Position numbers and translations under genes: made by a program
Part shown: piece after piece, positions 1 through 11,200 of the stretch
Position numbering within the stretch: position 1 is the first letter of the stretch
How the letters are laid out: each line of letters opens with the position of its first letter
Source: Helichrysum umbraculigerum
Taxonomy: Eukaryota > Streptophyta > Magnoliopsida > Asterales > Asteraceae
Assembly (NCBI GenBank): GCA_949592205.1
Contig: CATIUR010000001.1
Location: 339,393,250-339,457,249, forward strand
Reading direction: 5' to 3'
Length of the DNA: 64,000 nucleotides
The notes under the pieces: generated by a model
What the model saw: the letters and a program-made list of their open reading frames with translations, nothing else
Database searches by the model: none
Told to the model about the DNA's origin: nothing

Positions 1-1
1 T

Positions 2-324
2 TAGGGGTGAGTTTGATACCATACCGGTACCGAACCGGTTGGTACCGGATTGTTTTTGGCCCCAAATCAAATACTGAATACCGTACCAATTGTATCGGTT
101 CGGTACCGGTTCGGTCTGGGACCGGTTCGGTCTGGGACCGGTACGGTTCCGGTTCGGTTTAGGTATTTTGGTGTGCATGTACCATACTGGTGCCGAACCG
201 GTTGGTACCCGGGTTTTTTTTACCCCAAATCAAATACCGAATACCGTACCACTTGTATCGGTCAGTACCGGTTTGGTACGGGACCGGTTCGGTTTCGGTA
301 TTTCGGTGTGTATGCTCATCCCTA
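2..324. mobile_element. hAT (Ac-type) non-autonomous element, GGTACCGG-rich
   Basis: The ends read TAGGGGTGAG at 2-11 and GCTCATCCCTA at 314-324. They form an imperfect terminal inverted repeat that closely resembles the Ac termini (CAGGGATGAAA and TTTCATCCCTA). The interior is two diverged tandem copies of a ~150-bp unit rich in ACCGGTTCGGTACC words. Three overlapping short ORFs here are by-products of the repeat. The left target-site duplication lies at or beyond the window edge, so only one flank can be read. No transposase is present. Confidence 0.6.
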
Positions 325-956
325 GATGACATCATCAAAATCCTAATTAGTCAATTAAATTTTTTAATTTTATCCAATTAACTAAAATTTAGAATGAGAT
401 AATGTCATAAATACATATTTTGTATTGAAATATATTTATATGTTAATTTATCAATATAATTATTATTATTTTAGGTTCCTACTTTCATTAGGAGACTTGC
501 ATAACGAGGATTTTAACTTTAAATAAGTAAGGTAATAAATAAATATAATATTAATCTTAATCTGAATTCTTTGTATTTTATTACAATTATTAAATTAATA
601 TACGCAATCAATCTATTATACTACTTTCGTTTAAGGACTTTTGAACTTCATTGCATTTTTTTTAACTTTTACGAAATAGAATTTTATCGTATACATAATT
701 CGCGTGATTATAAAAATCAAATTCACATTTAATGGTCTGTGTGTATACACGGGTTTGATGTCTAGTAATTTAATAAAGGAAGGTAAGGTAGAAGATAGTT
801 TCAAAGGGCTATTAACCCATAGAGTTTCCTTTTACGATCAATGCTTTAAAATGTCCATTTAATCGATAGGTTTATATCTTAAAAAAAGAAAAGAAGCTCC
901 AAAACATCAATTTTGTTGAAAAAATAGCGTTACTCTATAAATAGATTCGTAGAAAA
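325..956. other. AT-rich intergenic sequence with a possible Helitron 3' end
   Basis: No gene is visible. At 741-750 there is the palindrome GTGTATACAC, followed by GGGTTTGATGT and CTAG at 762-765, then T. A short hairpin about 10 bases before a terminal CTAG that abuts a T is the signature of a Helitron 3' terminus on the + strand. No matching 5' TC end could be fixed, so the extent is unknown. Confidence 0.35.
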
Positions 957-1177
957 TACGCACTCGGTCTCAAAAATATTCACATTATTATTTATATTTA
1001 TCTCAAAATAATTGTTCACATGCACAACATACCTATTAAAAATTATTAAACTATTCATACTACCCTCATTTATTACTCACAATAATTTATTTTCTAAATA
1101 TATTCAGGCAAGCTTGAATTAGATACAAGGAAAAATGATATTTACTCGACTTATCTAATTTCAAACGGAGGGAGTAC
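957..1177. mobile_element. Stowaway-like MITE, diverged
   Basis: The right end contains ACGGAGGGAGTAC at 1165-1177. The left end reads TACGCACTCGGTCTCAAA from 957. Read inward, both resemble the TACTCCCTCCGT ends of Stowaway (Tc1/mariner) MITEs. The left end has several substitutions, so the boundary is approximate. Confidence 0.4.
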
Positions 1178-1243
1178 AAGTTGTTCTAAGCTTTTAGTAC
1201 ACAGTTACTTCACACGATTGTGAGGCGTGAGTCTACCCTAAAA

Positions 1244-2427
1244 GGAAATAGTCTGAAAATGTATTGAACTTGTCACGAAATTTTATTGTATGTATTCTAC
1301 TTTTAAAACTCATATTGTGTGTACTCAACTTATTAATCCATACTATTGTGTGTAATCATTCATCTGAAACATATTATTTGCTTATGTGTACCCGGTTAAT
1401 CATTTGTTATCTATATCACCACCCACGTAGAAGCCACATAAAATTAGATAAATGTATCAAGCTTAAGAAATGTATTGAACTTTTATCTATAGCATTTTTT
1501 TTTTTACCAAAACCCTTAACTTTCACACCCATTCAATCTCACCACCATGCCTTTATCTTCTTCGAGAGGCTCCATCAACATTGGTCACGCTAAGATGGTG
1601 AAGACGTCGGAGATGATGGGGATGTTCGAAATTGTAGTGAGGTAAAGATGGTGGTGAGACCAACAAAATACTAATGAAGTTTGGAGATGGTTGTGAGGTG
1701 TAGATGATAGGTTTGGTAGTTAACGTGGTCTAATTTGTTTGTGGTGGTGTCGTCATAAAAAATGATGTCGCTGAAAAAAATTGTGGAGATGTTGTAACGC
1801 CGGAGTTGTGATGTTTTGGAGATAGTGGTGAGGCATAGATGATAGGGGTTGGTGGTTTCGAAGGTGTAGATTGGTTTGTAGTGGTGTTGCCGAAAAAATG
1901 GTGGAGATGATGGTGACGCCGTAGATGATGATGTTTTGGAGATAGTGGTGAGGCATAGATGATAGGGGTTGGTGGTTAAGAAGGTGTAAATTAGTTATAT
2001 TGGTGTCCCCAAAAATAATAGTGGAGATGGTGGTGACGTCAAAGATAGTCATGTTTTGGAGATGGTGGTGAGGTGAAGATGATAGGGGTTAGTGGTTAGG
2101 AAGGTGTAAATTGGTTGTTGTCATGTTGCCGGAAAAAAAATGGTGTTGTCGGAAAAGATGGTCTCACTAGAAATTGAAGATGATGAAGTTGATGAAGATG
2201 ATGACGTGGAAAATATGTATCGAACTTTTGGTGATATGACACTGACTTGGCAATGCCACATCAACTACTCAAGCCACATAAGCTAATTTTGACTGTTAAC
2301 TGATGTTTCAAATTAATAACTACACACAATAAGAGGGACTACTAAGTTGAGTAAACACAATATGAGTTTAAAAGGTCGAATGCATACAATGACAAGTTCG
2401 ATGCATTCTTCAATATATGCCCAATCC
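1244..2427. mobile_element. Non-autonomous element with long terminal inverted repeats (MULE-like)
   Basis: Positions 1244-1400 are an imperfect inverted copy of roughly 2250-2427. Shared words in inverse orientation include ATGTATTGAACTTGTCA, AACTCATATTGTGT and ACTCAACTTA. Long TIRs of 100-200 bp around a non-coding core are typical of Mutator-like elements. TAAAA occurs immediately outside both GG/CC ends but is shorter than the usual 8-11 bp Mutator duplication, so the superfamily is not proven. The core is satellite-like and non-coding. Confidence 0.55.
1670..2130. repeat. 120-bp tandem satellite inside the long-TIR element
   Basis: The word ATGTTTTGGAGAT starts at 1811, 1931 and 2051, giving a period of exactly 120 bp. 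A more diverged copy begins near 1677. Because 120 is a multiple of three, the array stays open in one minus-strand frame over most of 1753-2052. I regard that reading frame as a by-product of the array. Confidence 0.8.
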
Positions 2428-3224
2428 TAAAACCTATCCGCTAAAATTCCCCTTATAAATACATTTATGCTTGGTCCAACGAAGAGTTTTGTTGCGTTTA
2501 GTTAAAATATACGTGTAATGTATATTAAACTAGTAATAATTCTTCAAAGATTGATTACTTAGTCAAACATAAATATGTCCCCTTAAAAGAGTAATTCATT
2601 TGAGAACAATATTGAAGAATGAAAATTGACCCTTATTATCATTCCATACAATTTTCTTTTTGACATCTTCCAAGCAATAAAAATGTAATAAAATTGGTTC
2701 TATGATAGTTTTCAAATCTCTCGTTACGATAATTGTGTCAGCTAAACAAGTAATCGACATAAAGAACAAAATTAATTAAACTATTTGCTCTTGATATTAG
2801 ATGTGCAACTATGAGAGCATAATATAATGAATAAAGATACACGTGTTCGTATGATATGATGAATGTATATATCCTATAATGAAAAACGTGAAAAATTTAA
2901 TTATCCAAAAAGTTCGCTCAAGTACTAACTTGGGTGATTTAAATGGTAGAGTAAGTCAAAATATCATCGTCTAAGTACTAACTTGGGTGATTTAAATGGT
3001 ATAGTAAGTTAAATTATCATTAAGTTAAACTACAAATATATAAAGCTTCAAATTTAGCTAGAATATAGGATATATATACTTAAGAATCCTTTTTGGTTTA
3101 AAGTTAATTATTAAGAATGCGAAGGTAATATATAACATTTAAATATGGTAGGAAAATAAAAGAAAAGCTCATCATTATCTGTGTTTTATCCAAAAATGTT
3201 TGCCCCTTGGATTGAACACTGTAC
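2428..3224. other. AT-rich intergenic DNA with a 52-bp tandem duplication
   Basis: No gene is visible. AAGTACTAACTTGGGTGAT starts at 2920 and again at 2972, so 2919-3022 is two copies of a ~52-bp unit. The remainder is unremarkable AT-rich sequence. Confidence 0.6.
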
Positions 3225-3585
3225 TTCCAGATTCGGATAGTAAGTTTCTGAAATTTCGATATCCGATATTTGGAACTTTTCAAAATTATTTATTTTTTTT
3301 CTTTTAGTAATGAACTTTGCCTCCATAGTACATGAATTATTTGCGATTAATGATTCAAATACTTCATAGATTGAAGAAGTATGCATTGTTTTGGTTGATT
3401 GTATGTAGTTAGCGACCGTTTCTATTACGAATCTCGATTAAAAGGCTTAAAATTTACCGATTTCGGATAATCGGATATCCGAAAATTTCGGATATGCGAA
3501 TTTCGAATTCGGATAGTGAAATCAAAATATCCAAAATTTCGAATATTCAAAATTAAGGATATCCGACTTTGAACACCCATATATA
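3225..3585. repeat. TTCGGATATCCGAA-rich palindromic repeat region, probable hAT relic
   Basis: Diverged palindromic words of the type TCGGATATCCGA occur at 3225-3290 and densely at 3440-3570. Reading inward from the right, the region ends GGGTGTTCAAAGTCGG, a style common at hAT-like plant MITE ends. The left end was not resolved. The short minus-strand reading frames at 3186-3622 lie in this repeat and look spurious. Confidence 0.45.
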
Positions 3586-5349
3586 TTGGGAGCTGATAAA
3601 AACAACATGAAAAGTGTTGCATACACCAAAAGTTATGGTTTGAGTACTTGTACAGTAAGCTATAATATCTGTACAGTTCGTTGTGTAGAACAAATTGGAT
3701 GTTGTATTTATCAATTCCGATATATATTAGATACTATGGGCTCATGTACGCCAATTTTAATAAAAGAAGATGCCGAATGGGCTGTGTTATATTGATCATC
3801 GTAAACCAGCTATGTGAAATTATGGATAAGTAAAATAAATTCACAATATGTTACATAAGACTTTTATAATCTTGAGTTATTAAATTAATTTAAGTAACTA
3901 TCAAGTGTATTACATACAACTATACACAAGTCGCCAAGTTGGACGACCTTTAATGGAATTTGGGACTTGAATGCTAATGAAACTAGAACCCAGAAACATC
4001 ATCATAATCATAAGAAAGGAACATGCCTTTATCTTAGACTTAGTAGCTTGAGATTTTGGGCTTTAAAACTAGGCTTGAAGTTATTTATGGGCTTTGGCAT
4101 TACCCAAGACGTGATCGGGCCCTAACCAAACTGGCCTTTGACTAGATTTAGCTCCGGTCAAACTTCAAAGTCTCATGATAATTTGGACTTTGGTGTGGGC
4201 CTTTTTAAGTCGTAGAGTGTATGCTATTCGGTTCACACATGACACATCTACTCAATTACTAGTATTTTTTAACACACTAATTGTCTAATTGTGCAATTTT
4301 CTTTATCGTTGACATCATTTTAACATTCGTACAAGTCAGGGCTGACCCATTGATTTTGGGTGGCCCGGTGCGACGACGAAAAAGCAGACCCGAAGAAAGT
4401 TCTATTTACGGGATACCAAAAAAAGTTCATCCCTAATCCCTAATAACTAGAATAAGTGCTACAAAATTGGTATAAACCGAAAAATATTCAAATATGTGTA
4501 ACAAAATGGGTCTGGTATAAGCCTATAAATTAAAGGTTGGCCATAGGAAGATGTTGTTGGGAGTGAATAAAATTAGTTTAAGGTTTAGTCATATAAATGA
4601 AAATGTGTTTTGATTGGTGAATATTAACTACTACGTATTATGTTATAATGATTGATGGTTAACATAATATGATGAAGAAAGGGGTGGAGAAGATGACATT
4701 GAAAGATCAAATTACCTTCAAGTGCATTGCACATGACTTATATTAATGAGCAAATTTAACCTTGGTCAATCGAAATGACTACAATGACTATCCGTATAAT
4801 AAGTTTAAGATGAAATCAATAATTTCGACATAACCACATAGACCATCAATGTAATTTTCTCTAAACTAAAGGTTTGTTCGACATGTCTTTATGACACATA
4901 TATTGTAAACTTCATTTGATTCGCTAAAACTTTTTATTTAAGTCAATAAATGTTTAACTCTTTGAAATCCTTTGTAAATGTAGTTATGATATGCAATACT
5001 CATAGTAACTTTAAGCTTAATTCACGAGTTTTAACATGTATTCTAAAAAGCCGAGAGCACATTTTCATTGATATCATAAAATAAAGGGAGTTGATAATAA
5101 CACCCACAAGAGTTGTCAATAAGAAACACAAATTGATAATCAAATGTATTTATTAATGTTAATCTTATAAATTTTAATTCAAAATTAAATTTTATACACC
5201 GAAACTTTCCTTTTATCTAAGTTACATTGAATGAGATTTCGATTATAAAAGAAACGTCGAGTTTAATAAATGTGTCCGATTTCTCTTATTGAAAATTAAA
5301 AAATTTTAATGGATGTCATCGTCAATTTCTTAAAATAGAATACAAATGT

Positions 5350-5351
<2 letters not shown>
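3586..5351. other. Gene-free interval with a degraded hAT-like end
   Basis: No convincing gene. A 69-codon ORF at 3586-3795 shows nothing I recognise. At 4337 the sequence CAGGGCTGACCCATTG, followed by TTTTGGGTGGCCC, resembles the 5' end of widespread plant hAT elements that start CAGGGCCGGCCC. No matching right end was found, so it is probably truncated near 4560. The rest is AT-rich. Confidence 0.35.

Positions 5352-5398
<47 letters not shown>
5352..5398. repeat. (AT)n microsatellite
   Basis: About 23 uninterrupted AT dinucleotides. Confidence 0.95.
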
Positions 5399-5403
<5 letters not shown>

Positions 5404-5528
5404 GAAATAAAACTCTTATTACAACGAACTTGATTGTAAAGAATCTTAGATCTAACCTAAACTATTACAAATTTACAACCATTTCCATCATAATCAAACT
5501 TATTAAATCAAATATTAAATAGTTATTA

Positions 5529-5830
5529 ATGATATACATATCACCAGCTCCGATGCCGGACCACGGAACAAGTTTGAATCCGGAATATGGCGCTCATGGC
5601 TATGACATCCATTTTCGAGTTGGCACTTACCGGTCTCGGACGTCGGGCCACGAAGAAGGCTCGATTCCGGAATCCACAATGATATACAAATCATTATCTC
5701 TGGATCCGGACCACGGAATAAGTTTGAGTCCGGAATATGTCGCCTGTGGCAATTGCACCAACTTATGAATTAACACCTACCGGCTCGGGACCACGGAACC
5801 CGGTCCCAACTCAAAAGATGTTAGCTAAAC
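5529..5830. repeat. 151-bp tandem duplication in a GC-richer block
   Basis: Two copies begin at 5529 and 5680, each with ATGATATACA, then GGACCACGGAA and AGTCCGGAATATG-like words. The first copy has a 79-codon ORF that looks accidental. The block continues to 6011 and resumes after the hAT insertion at 7395-7560. It may be an old LTR or other repeat split by that element, but I could not identify its family. Confidence 0.65.
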
Positions 5831-6255
5831 GCGCAACATCCATTCTGAGCCGAGCCTCATTGGGACCAGAAGACGGCCCCATTATCGAGGATCGACACTT
5901 ATAGAATTGTGAGCATGCATGCACCCATGACGGCATCAGAATCACACATTCTGCATGACCCGGCATTCTCCTGATAAAAGTATAGTCAGTGAACGTTATA
6001 TGCAGGTACTATGTGCATGCAGTGGTGGATCTAGACATTCAAGTTAGGATATGCACTATCTAAACTACGTCGTGTATAAGAAGAACAAAATTGGTTTCTC
6101 GGGTTTTATATTCGGGTTTTTTTCCTTCGAATTTGGGTTATTCACGACGTTATTTAAGTTTAATTTGCTTTAAAATTTACTAAATATGAGGTTTAGTACT
6201 CGTGAGGGTTTTTGGTTCACATTAAAGTTATCCGAGTCGAAAAGAATAAACAAAT

Positions 6256-6349
6256 ACTAATACTATATCTAGTATTCTTCATCAACAATAAATAAGAGCA
6301 AAACTAATACTATATCTAGTATTCTTCATCAACAATAAATAAGAGCAAA
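6256..6349. repeat. 47-bp perfect tandem duplication
   Basis: ACTAATACTATATCTAGTAT starts at 6256 and at 6303. The two copies look identical, implying a recent duplication inside the hAT element. Confidence 0.85.
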
Positions 6350-7066
6350 ACTCACAAAGCATATCATAATCGATGAAAGTTAACACCTTATAGTTCCATA
6401 AATATTAATCACTAGCCCAAAACATGATAGGTATTAACATGTTTATAAGGTAAAATTCTAAGCAAAAAACACATTCACAATTTTACAAGATATATACAAG
6501 AATAATGGGAATAAGGTAACATTTAGTCCTTTAGTTCCCACCTTTTTATTAATTATATGTGGGGTTATTAACTATCCGAGTCGAGTCAAATATTGAGAAC
6601 TTTGAGCTCGATTGACTCGAACTCGACTCGAATTTGAAGAAATACAAAGAACTATATATGTTCGAGCTCAAGTTCGAATAACTTGTAAATGTTTGAGTTT
6701 GAGTTCAAATTCGATGCTCGTTTAATACTTTAATGTTTTTTTTAACAAACTAATTATCAAGTGCAAGTTGCTCGTTACGAATATCAACTCGTTAAACTTG
6801 TTCAAAAGTTCCACCTCAAACTCGTACTATCTCATTTATACGTGTTGTTTTGGGTTACAATCATATTGGTTACACTTAACTAGAGTTTCTAAACACAAAC
6901 TCTCTATATAAATCTGGCTCGTTGGACTCGATTAGCACGTTTGACTAGAATAAAACGAGCATTCAAACGAACCGAATTGAATATTATCCTTTTTAGCTCG
7001 GTTCGTAAAACTAACCAAACATTAATTTTCTTTTGATGACTTGAACTTTACTCGAATTGCTGGAAT

Positions 7067-7072
<6 letters not shown>

Positions 7073-7103
<31 letters not shown>
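7073..7103. repeat. Poly-C run, 31 bases
   Basis: Thirty-one consecutive C residues lie inside the hAT element. The exact length is likely to be unstable or mis-called by sequencing. Confidence 0.9.
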
Positions 7104-7894
7104 ATTAATATGTTTTAGATTTAAGTCCACGTTTTATACATGTATCAATTATATTGTAACGTATAAATTCAAGTACATGTTTTAAACATTGATTCTTAAC
7201 GTTGTCTCTGCTTCTTAAGGAGGTTAATCGAATTTCATGAACAAGGGTATTCACCATAAATTCATTGAGTATGCACTCTTAAGGAAGTATATTAGAAAAT
7301 GCTTAAAATTAATTTTTTTTTACACAACAATTAGGACTTAAGGGTATGCAAGTGCATACCCTTAAGTGTGAGTAAGTCCGCCACTGTGTGCATGGCTTGC
7401 CCATTAACCTGGTCGGGTCATTCCATTGGTCCACGTCAGCTTAGGCACAGAGAATGTCCCCCATGCTTGCAATCCCGACGCCCATGCTTCTAGAACTTTC
7501 TGTCTGCTTATAATTACTAGTGCTTAGCCTCCATTTCAGGCCAACACCTCATATATTCTCAGAGTAATTCTAACCGTAATTGCTCTCTAAGAATCAAGTC
7601 TCATCGCTACCCTCGATTGACTAAGTATCGATACTGAGTTTGCACGTTAATTGGAGTGTGATAAGCTTGAGTCCCCATAAATCTTCATCATCATAGTACT
7701 CAAGTGTTTTTACGTCTGAATAGTTATAGTTATAATTAATAATTAATAATTATTAATAACGTATCACAATAAATCATACATGAGTGAATTACAACTAATA
7801 AATCTACTTCGAATTTTATAATCAAAGTATCTAACCAAATGATTTTACTCTAAAAAAAAAAGAAGTGTTTGTTATTAGTCCACATCACCCTTAC

Positions 7895-8065
7895 TATATA
7901 AACCCCTAAAAACCTGAAACCCTTTTGACACAAATTACTCATTCGATTTACCAACAAACAAACCCTAAATCAAACGAAGGAAGTAGAGAGGGAAAGGAAA
8001 ACAGGATCATATATATAGATTCTCTTTCTCTCTCACTTCAACACACACCTCCATCCTTGATTCCG
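7895..8065 (+). promoter_or_regulatory. Promoter and first 5'UTR exon of the G3BP-like gene
   Basis: A TATATAAA box lies at 7895-7902, preceded by about 330 bases with no other gene-like sequence. AAACCCTAAA at 7960-7969 is a telo box, an element common in promoters and leaders of plant translation and RNA-related genes. The leader then becomes CT-rich. It ends at TTCCG/GTACGT (8065/8066), a good 5' splice site whose partner is TTTAG at 8178-8182. The gene thus has a 117-bp intron within its 5'UTR. Transcription probably starts about 30 bases below the TATA box; this was not read directly. Confidence 0.6.
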
Positions 8066-8202
8066 GTACGTATTACCTTCTCCGCCTTTGATTTTTTGTG
8101 AATATGTATACTTATATATAGACATATAGATACAGATGTATTGCTTTGTTCTAATGTTAGCGTTTTGATTACGTTGGTTTAGGGTTTTGACATCGATCTA
8201 TA

Positions 8203-11200
8203 ATGGCGGATCAGGCAGTAGCAGCAGCACAGGCTGCGGCACCCGCACCGGTATCTGCTCAAGTTGTATGTATCGACTCACTGACTTTTGTATATTATAC
8301 GCTAGTTGAAAGCCAGGCTCTTCTTCTGTTCTACGAATCTAACTAATCTATACTAGATTTTTCTTTCAAATTAAGTTGTTTTAGCTCTACTGTTTTTGAG
8401 TAGGATATCACGATTTTACGTTTTTTATTATTGGAATTCGGTGATGCGGAAGGAATAAAATGTTGTTAACATGTATGTATGAATTATAAAGAAACTGTAA
8501 GCTGTTAATGTGTTTAATGTGTTTCGTGCAATTGTGTTCTTTAGTTTATATCTTTTTAGAGCTAATATTTGTGAGTGCTGTTGGCTTGAACTTTTGTACT
8601 AAGCTACGTGTTACTCAACTAGAGAGACATGAATCTGATTTTGGAAGATGTTGTAATTGCTTTACAAACCTGATTGATGTTTTCTTAATGTTTTTGGAAT
8701 GAACAGGTTGGGAATGCTTTCGTTCAGCAGTATTATCATATACTGCACCAGTCACCTGGGCTAGTTCACCGATTCTATCAGGATACCAGTAAACTTGGTC
8801 GCCCTGAGGAGGATGGTTCTATGAGCATAACCACTTCCATGGAGGTATGGTTGCTTTCCCAACTTTATAAGAAAAGCCCGTGAAAGGTTCATATATTGTG
8901 TCATACTGCTTCAGGTGTTTCTCTTTGATGTCGGTGTATAAACTGTTTACAATCTGCTTAAAACAACCGATTGACATGCACGGATTTTGTATTATTTGCT
9001 CTCTTTTTTTGAGCTTCATATCTGGTTAGAACTTCATCCTAGGTGCAAAATTAGTACAATATATGTGTAACTAGTTGATACCACCCACTATAGATATGTA
9101 GAAGTGATTTGGAGACTTTTCATGTTTGTTGTAATGTTGGTTTTTGCGTGCAGGCAATCAATGCTAAAATACTGTCGCTCAACTATGAGGACTTCAGAGC
9201 TGAGATCAAATCTGTTGATGCACAAGAGTCATTGAACGGTGGAGTCAATGTTCTAGTGACCGGATATTTGACTGGCCAGGATAATATCTCGCAGAATTTT
9301 ACACAATCTTTCTTCCTCGCACCTCAAGACAGAGGCTACTTTGTGTTAAATGACATCTTCCGTTACATGGGAGACCATGCTCCCACTGAGAATGAGGTGG
9401 CTCATGTAACTTCCGAGCAAGGTGACTGAAAAATCGACATATTTAGCTTTGATTGATGTTTGACGCTAATGTGAAAACTGCAGAAGTTCTTATATATTTT
9501 TTGCAAATTGATTGATCTCCAGAACCTGAAATTGCTCCAGTGCTGGAGAACAATATTCCTGAGCAAGCTGATGTATCCAAAGAGGAATCTCAGATAGAAG
9601 AGGTTGTTCCTGTGGAGAATGGAGAAGTACCCACTGTAGAGGATGAGGACCCAGTTCCTGAGGTTGTTGATGACGTGCAGGATTCATCACAGCTGGCTGT
9701 TGAATCTAACACTATAATTGAGGAACTGCCAAAGAAGTCCTATGCATCTATCGTAAGTACCTTAGTAGCATGTTCTGTCTGATCTTCTGAACTTGTTTAA
9801 GGATGTATTGTAACACATACCATGCTGATTGTTCTCTGGAAATATGGAGAATGATGAGTATATGTTAGACAACGCATGCTGATTGCTGATTGCTTGAGTA
9901 AACTAGAGGGCTGTTCAGTTAAGTCATCTGGTTTGGCCCGTGTGTCATGTCTGATGTATCTTAACTCTAAAGGGTTTGATCTAACTCGGATGATAATTTT
10001 TCATGCATTACTTGAAAGAGACACAGAAGCTTGGGCTCTTTACTGTTGTTTATGATATGTTTTGTTGTTGCTTAAGGTAATGGACATGAAGCCGAATGGT
10101 GTGCCTTTTTCGTCTCCGGCACCTGTAGCAAGGAAAACTCAACCAAGGAAACAAGAACAACAACTGAATAATGCTGTCACGGCTACTGTAGTTGCTGAAA
10201 TAGCGGCTACCAATGCAGATGCTGGTGAAAATGGCACCCAGGAGGAAGAAGGTATGCTTACATTAGGTATTGATATTGGATGTTGCTAGTTTTTTCCGAC
10301 ATTTGTTCATGAGGAGTTTTGGTTGATCTCATGTATCTTTAGATATTACTTTGAATTCTGTTCTGTGTTCATGCATGAATTGTGTATAAAATCGTATATC
10401 TGTCTGGACAGCTGAAGGTTACTCTGTGTATATCAAGGGTCTCCCAATGACTGCGACACCTGCAGTGCTGGAGGAGGAGTTCAAGAAGTTTGGACCTATT
10501 AAGCCTAATGGAATACAAGTTCGAAGCAACAGAGTATGTATCAACTGATTCTGTCATTTTGATTTCAATCTGTCTTTATTTTTGACTCCCCGAAACTCAT
10601 ATAGCAGCAACAGGGTTTTTGTTTTGGTTTCGTTGAATTCGAGGTGCCTGAAGCAGTTCAAAAGGCTATTGAGGTATGTAATTTGGTAGTGCATGCTTCT
10701 GTTATGTTTTGTTGATGGAAAAATAAATTTATGTACTGTATGATTTTTTTCTATGTATTTGTTGTGCCAGTATTTAGTTTGTACATGTCTTATTATAATT
10801 TCTTCACCATTTAGTCTAGCATTCTTGTAGTTTTTGGCATGATCTGTTATGTTATTAATATAGATCAATCATGTTTTCATTTAATATTAATTTTATGCTG
10901 GTAACTTGCTGCTTCTGCTGCTGTCAGTTTGATTTGAATGTGTATTGCATCTCTATGGTAAAATTAACAGTGGTCTAATTGGCAAATTTGCATCCACATG
11001 TATGTTGTAAAGCTCTGCTCTATAGTAACTTATGAGTGTTGGATGTCACCCATCTTATTCTTTGCGTGATAGATGTATTCGATGCTAATATGTATCGAAT
11101 AGGATTAAATTGTTCATGTAGATCCTGTAGGAGAATTGTCCATCTTGTTATGATCATACCCGTGATAAACAAAAATGGCCTCGGTTATGACAAGCTTGGT

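Larger units (their letters stand above)
6020..7386. mobile_element. hAT element, non-autonomous, with perfect 8-bp target-site duplication
   Basis: The left end reads CAGTGGTGGATCTA from 6020. The right end, read inward from 7386, is CAGTGGCGGACTTA. Both ends have a nearby GG(A/G)TATGCACT word. The octamer TGTGCATG flanks the element on both sides (6012-6019 and 7387-7394), which is diagnostic for hAT insertion. Inside are a 47-bp tandem duplication (6256-6349), an ACTCGACTCG-rich block (about 6575-7010) and a 31-base C run. No transposase ORF is seen, so it must have been moved in trans. Confidence 0.85.
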
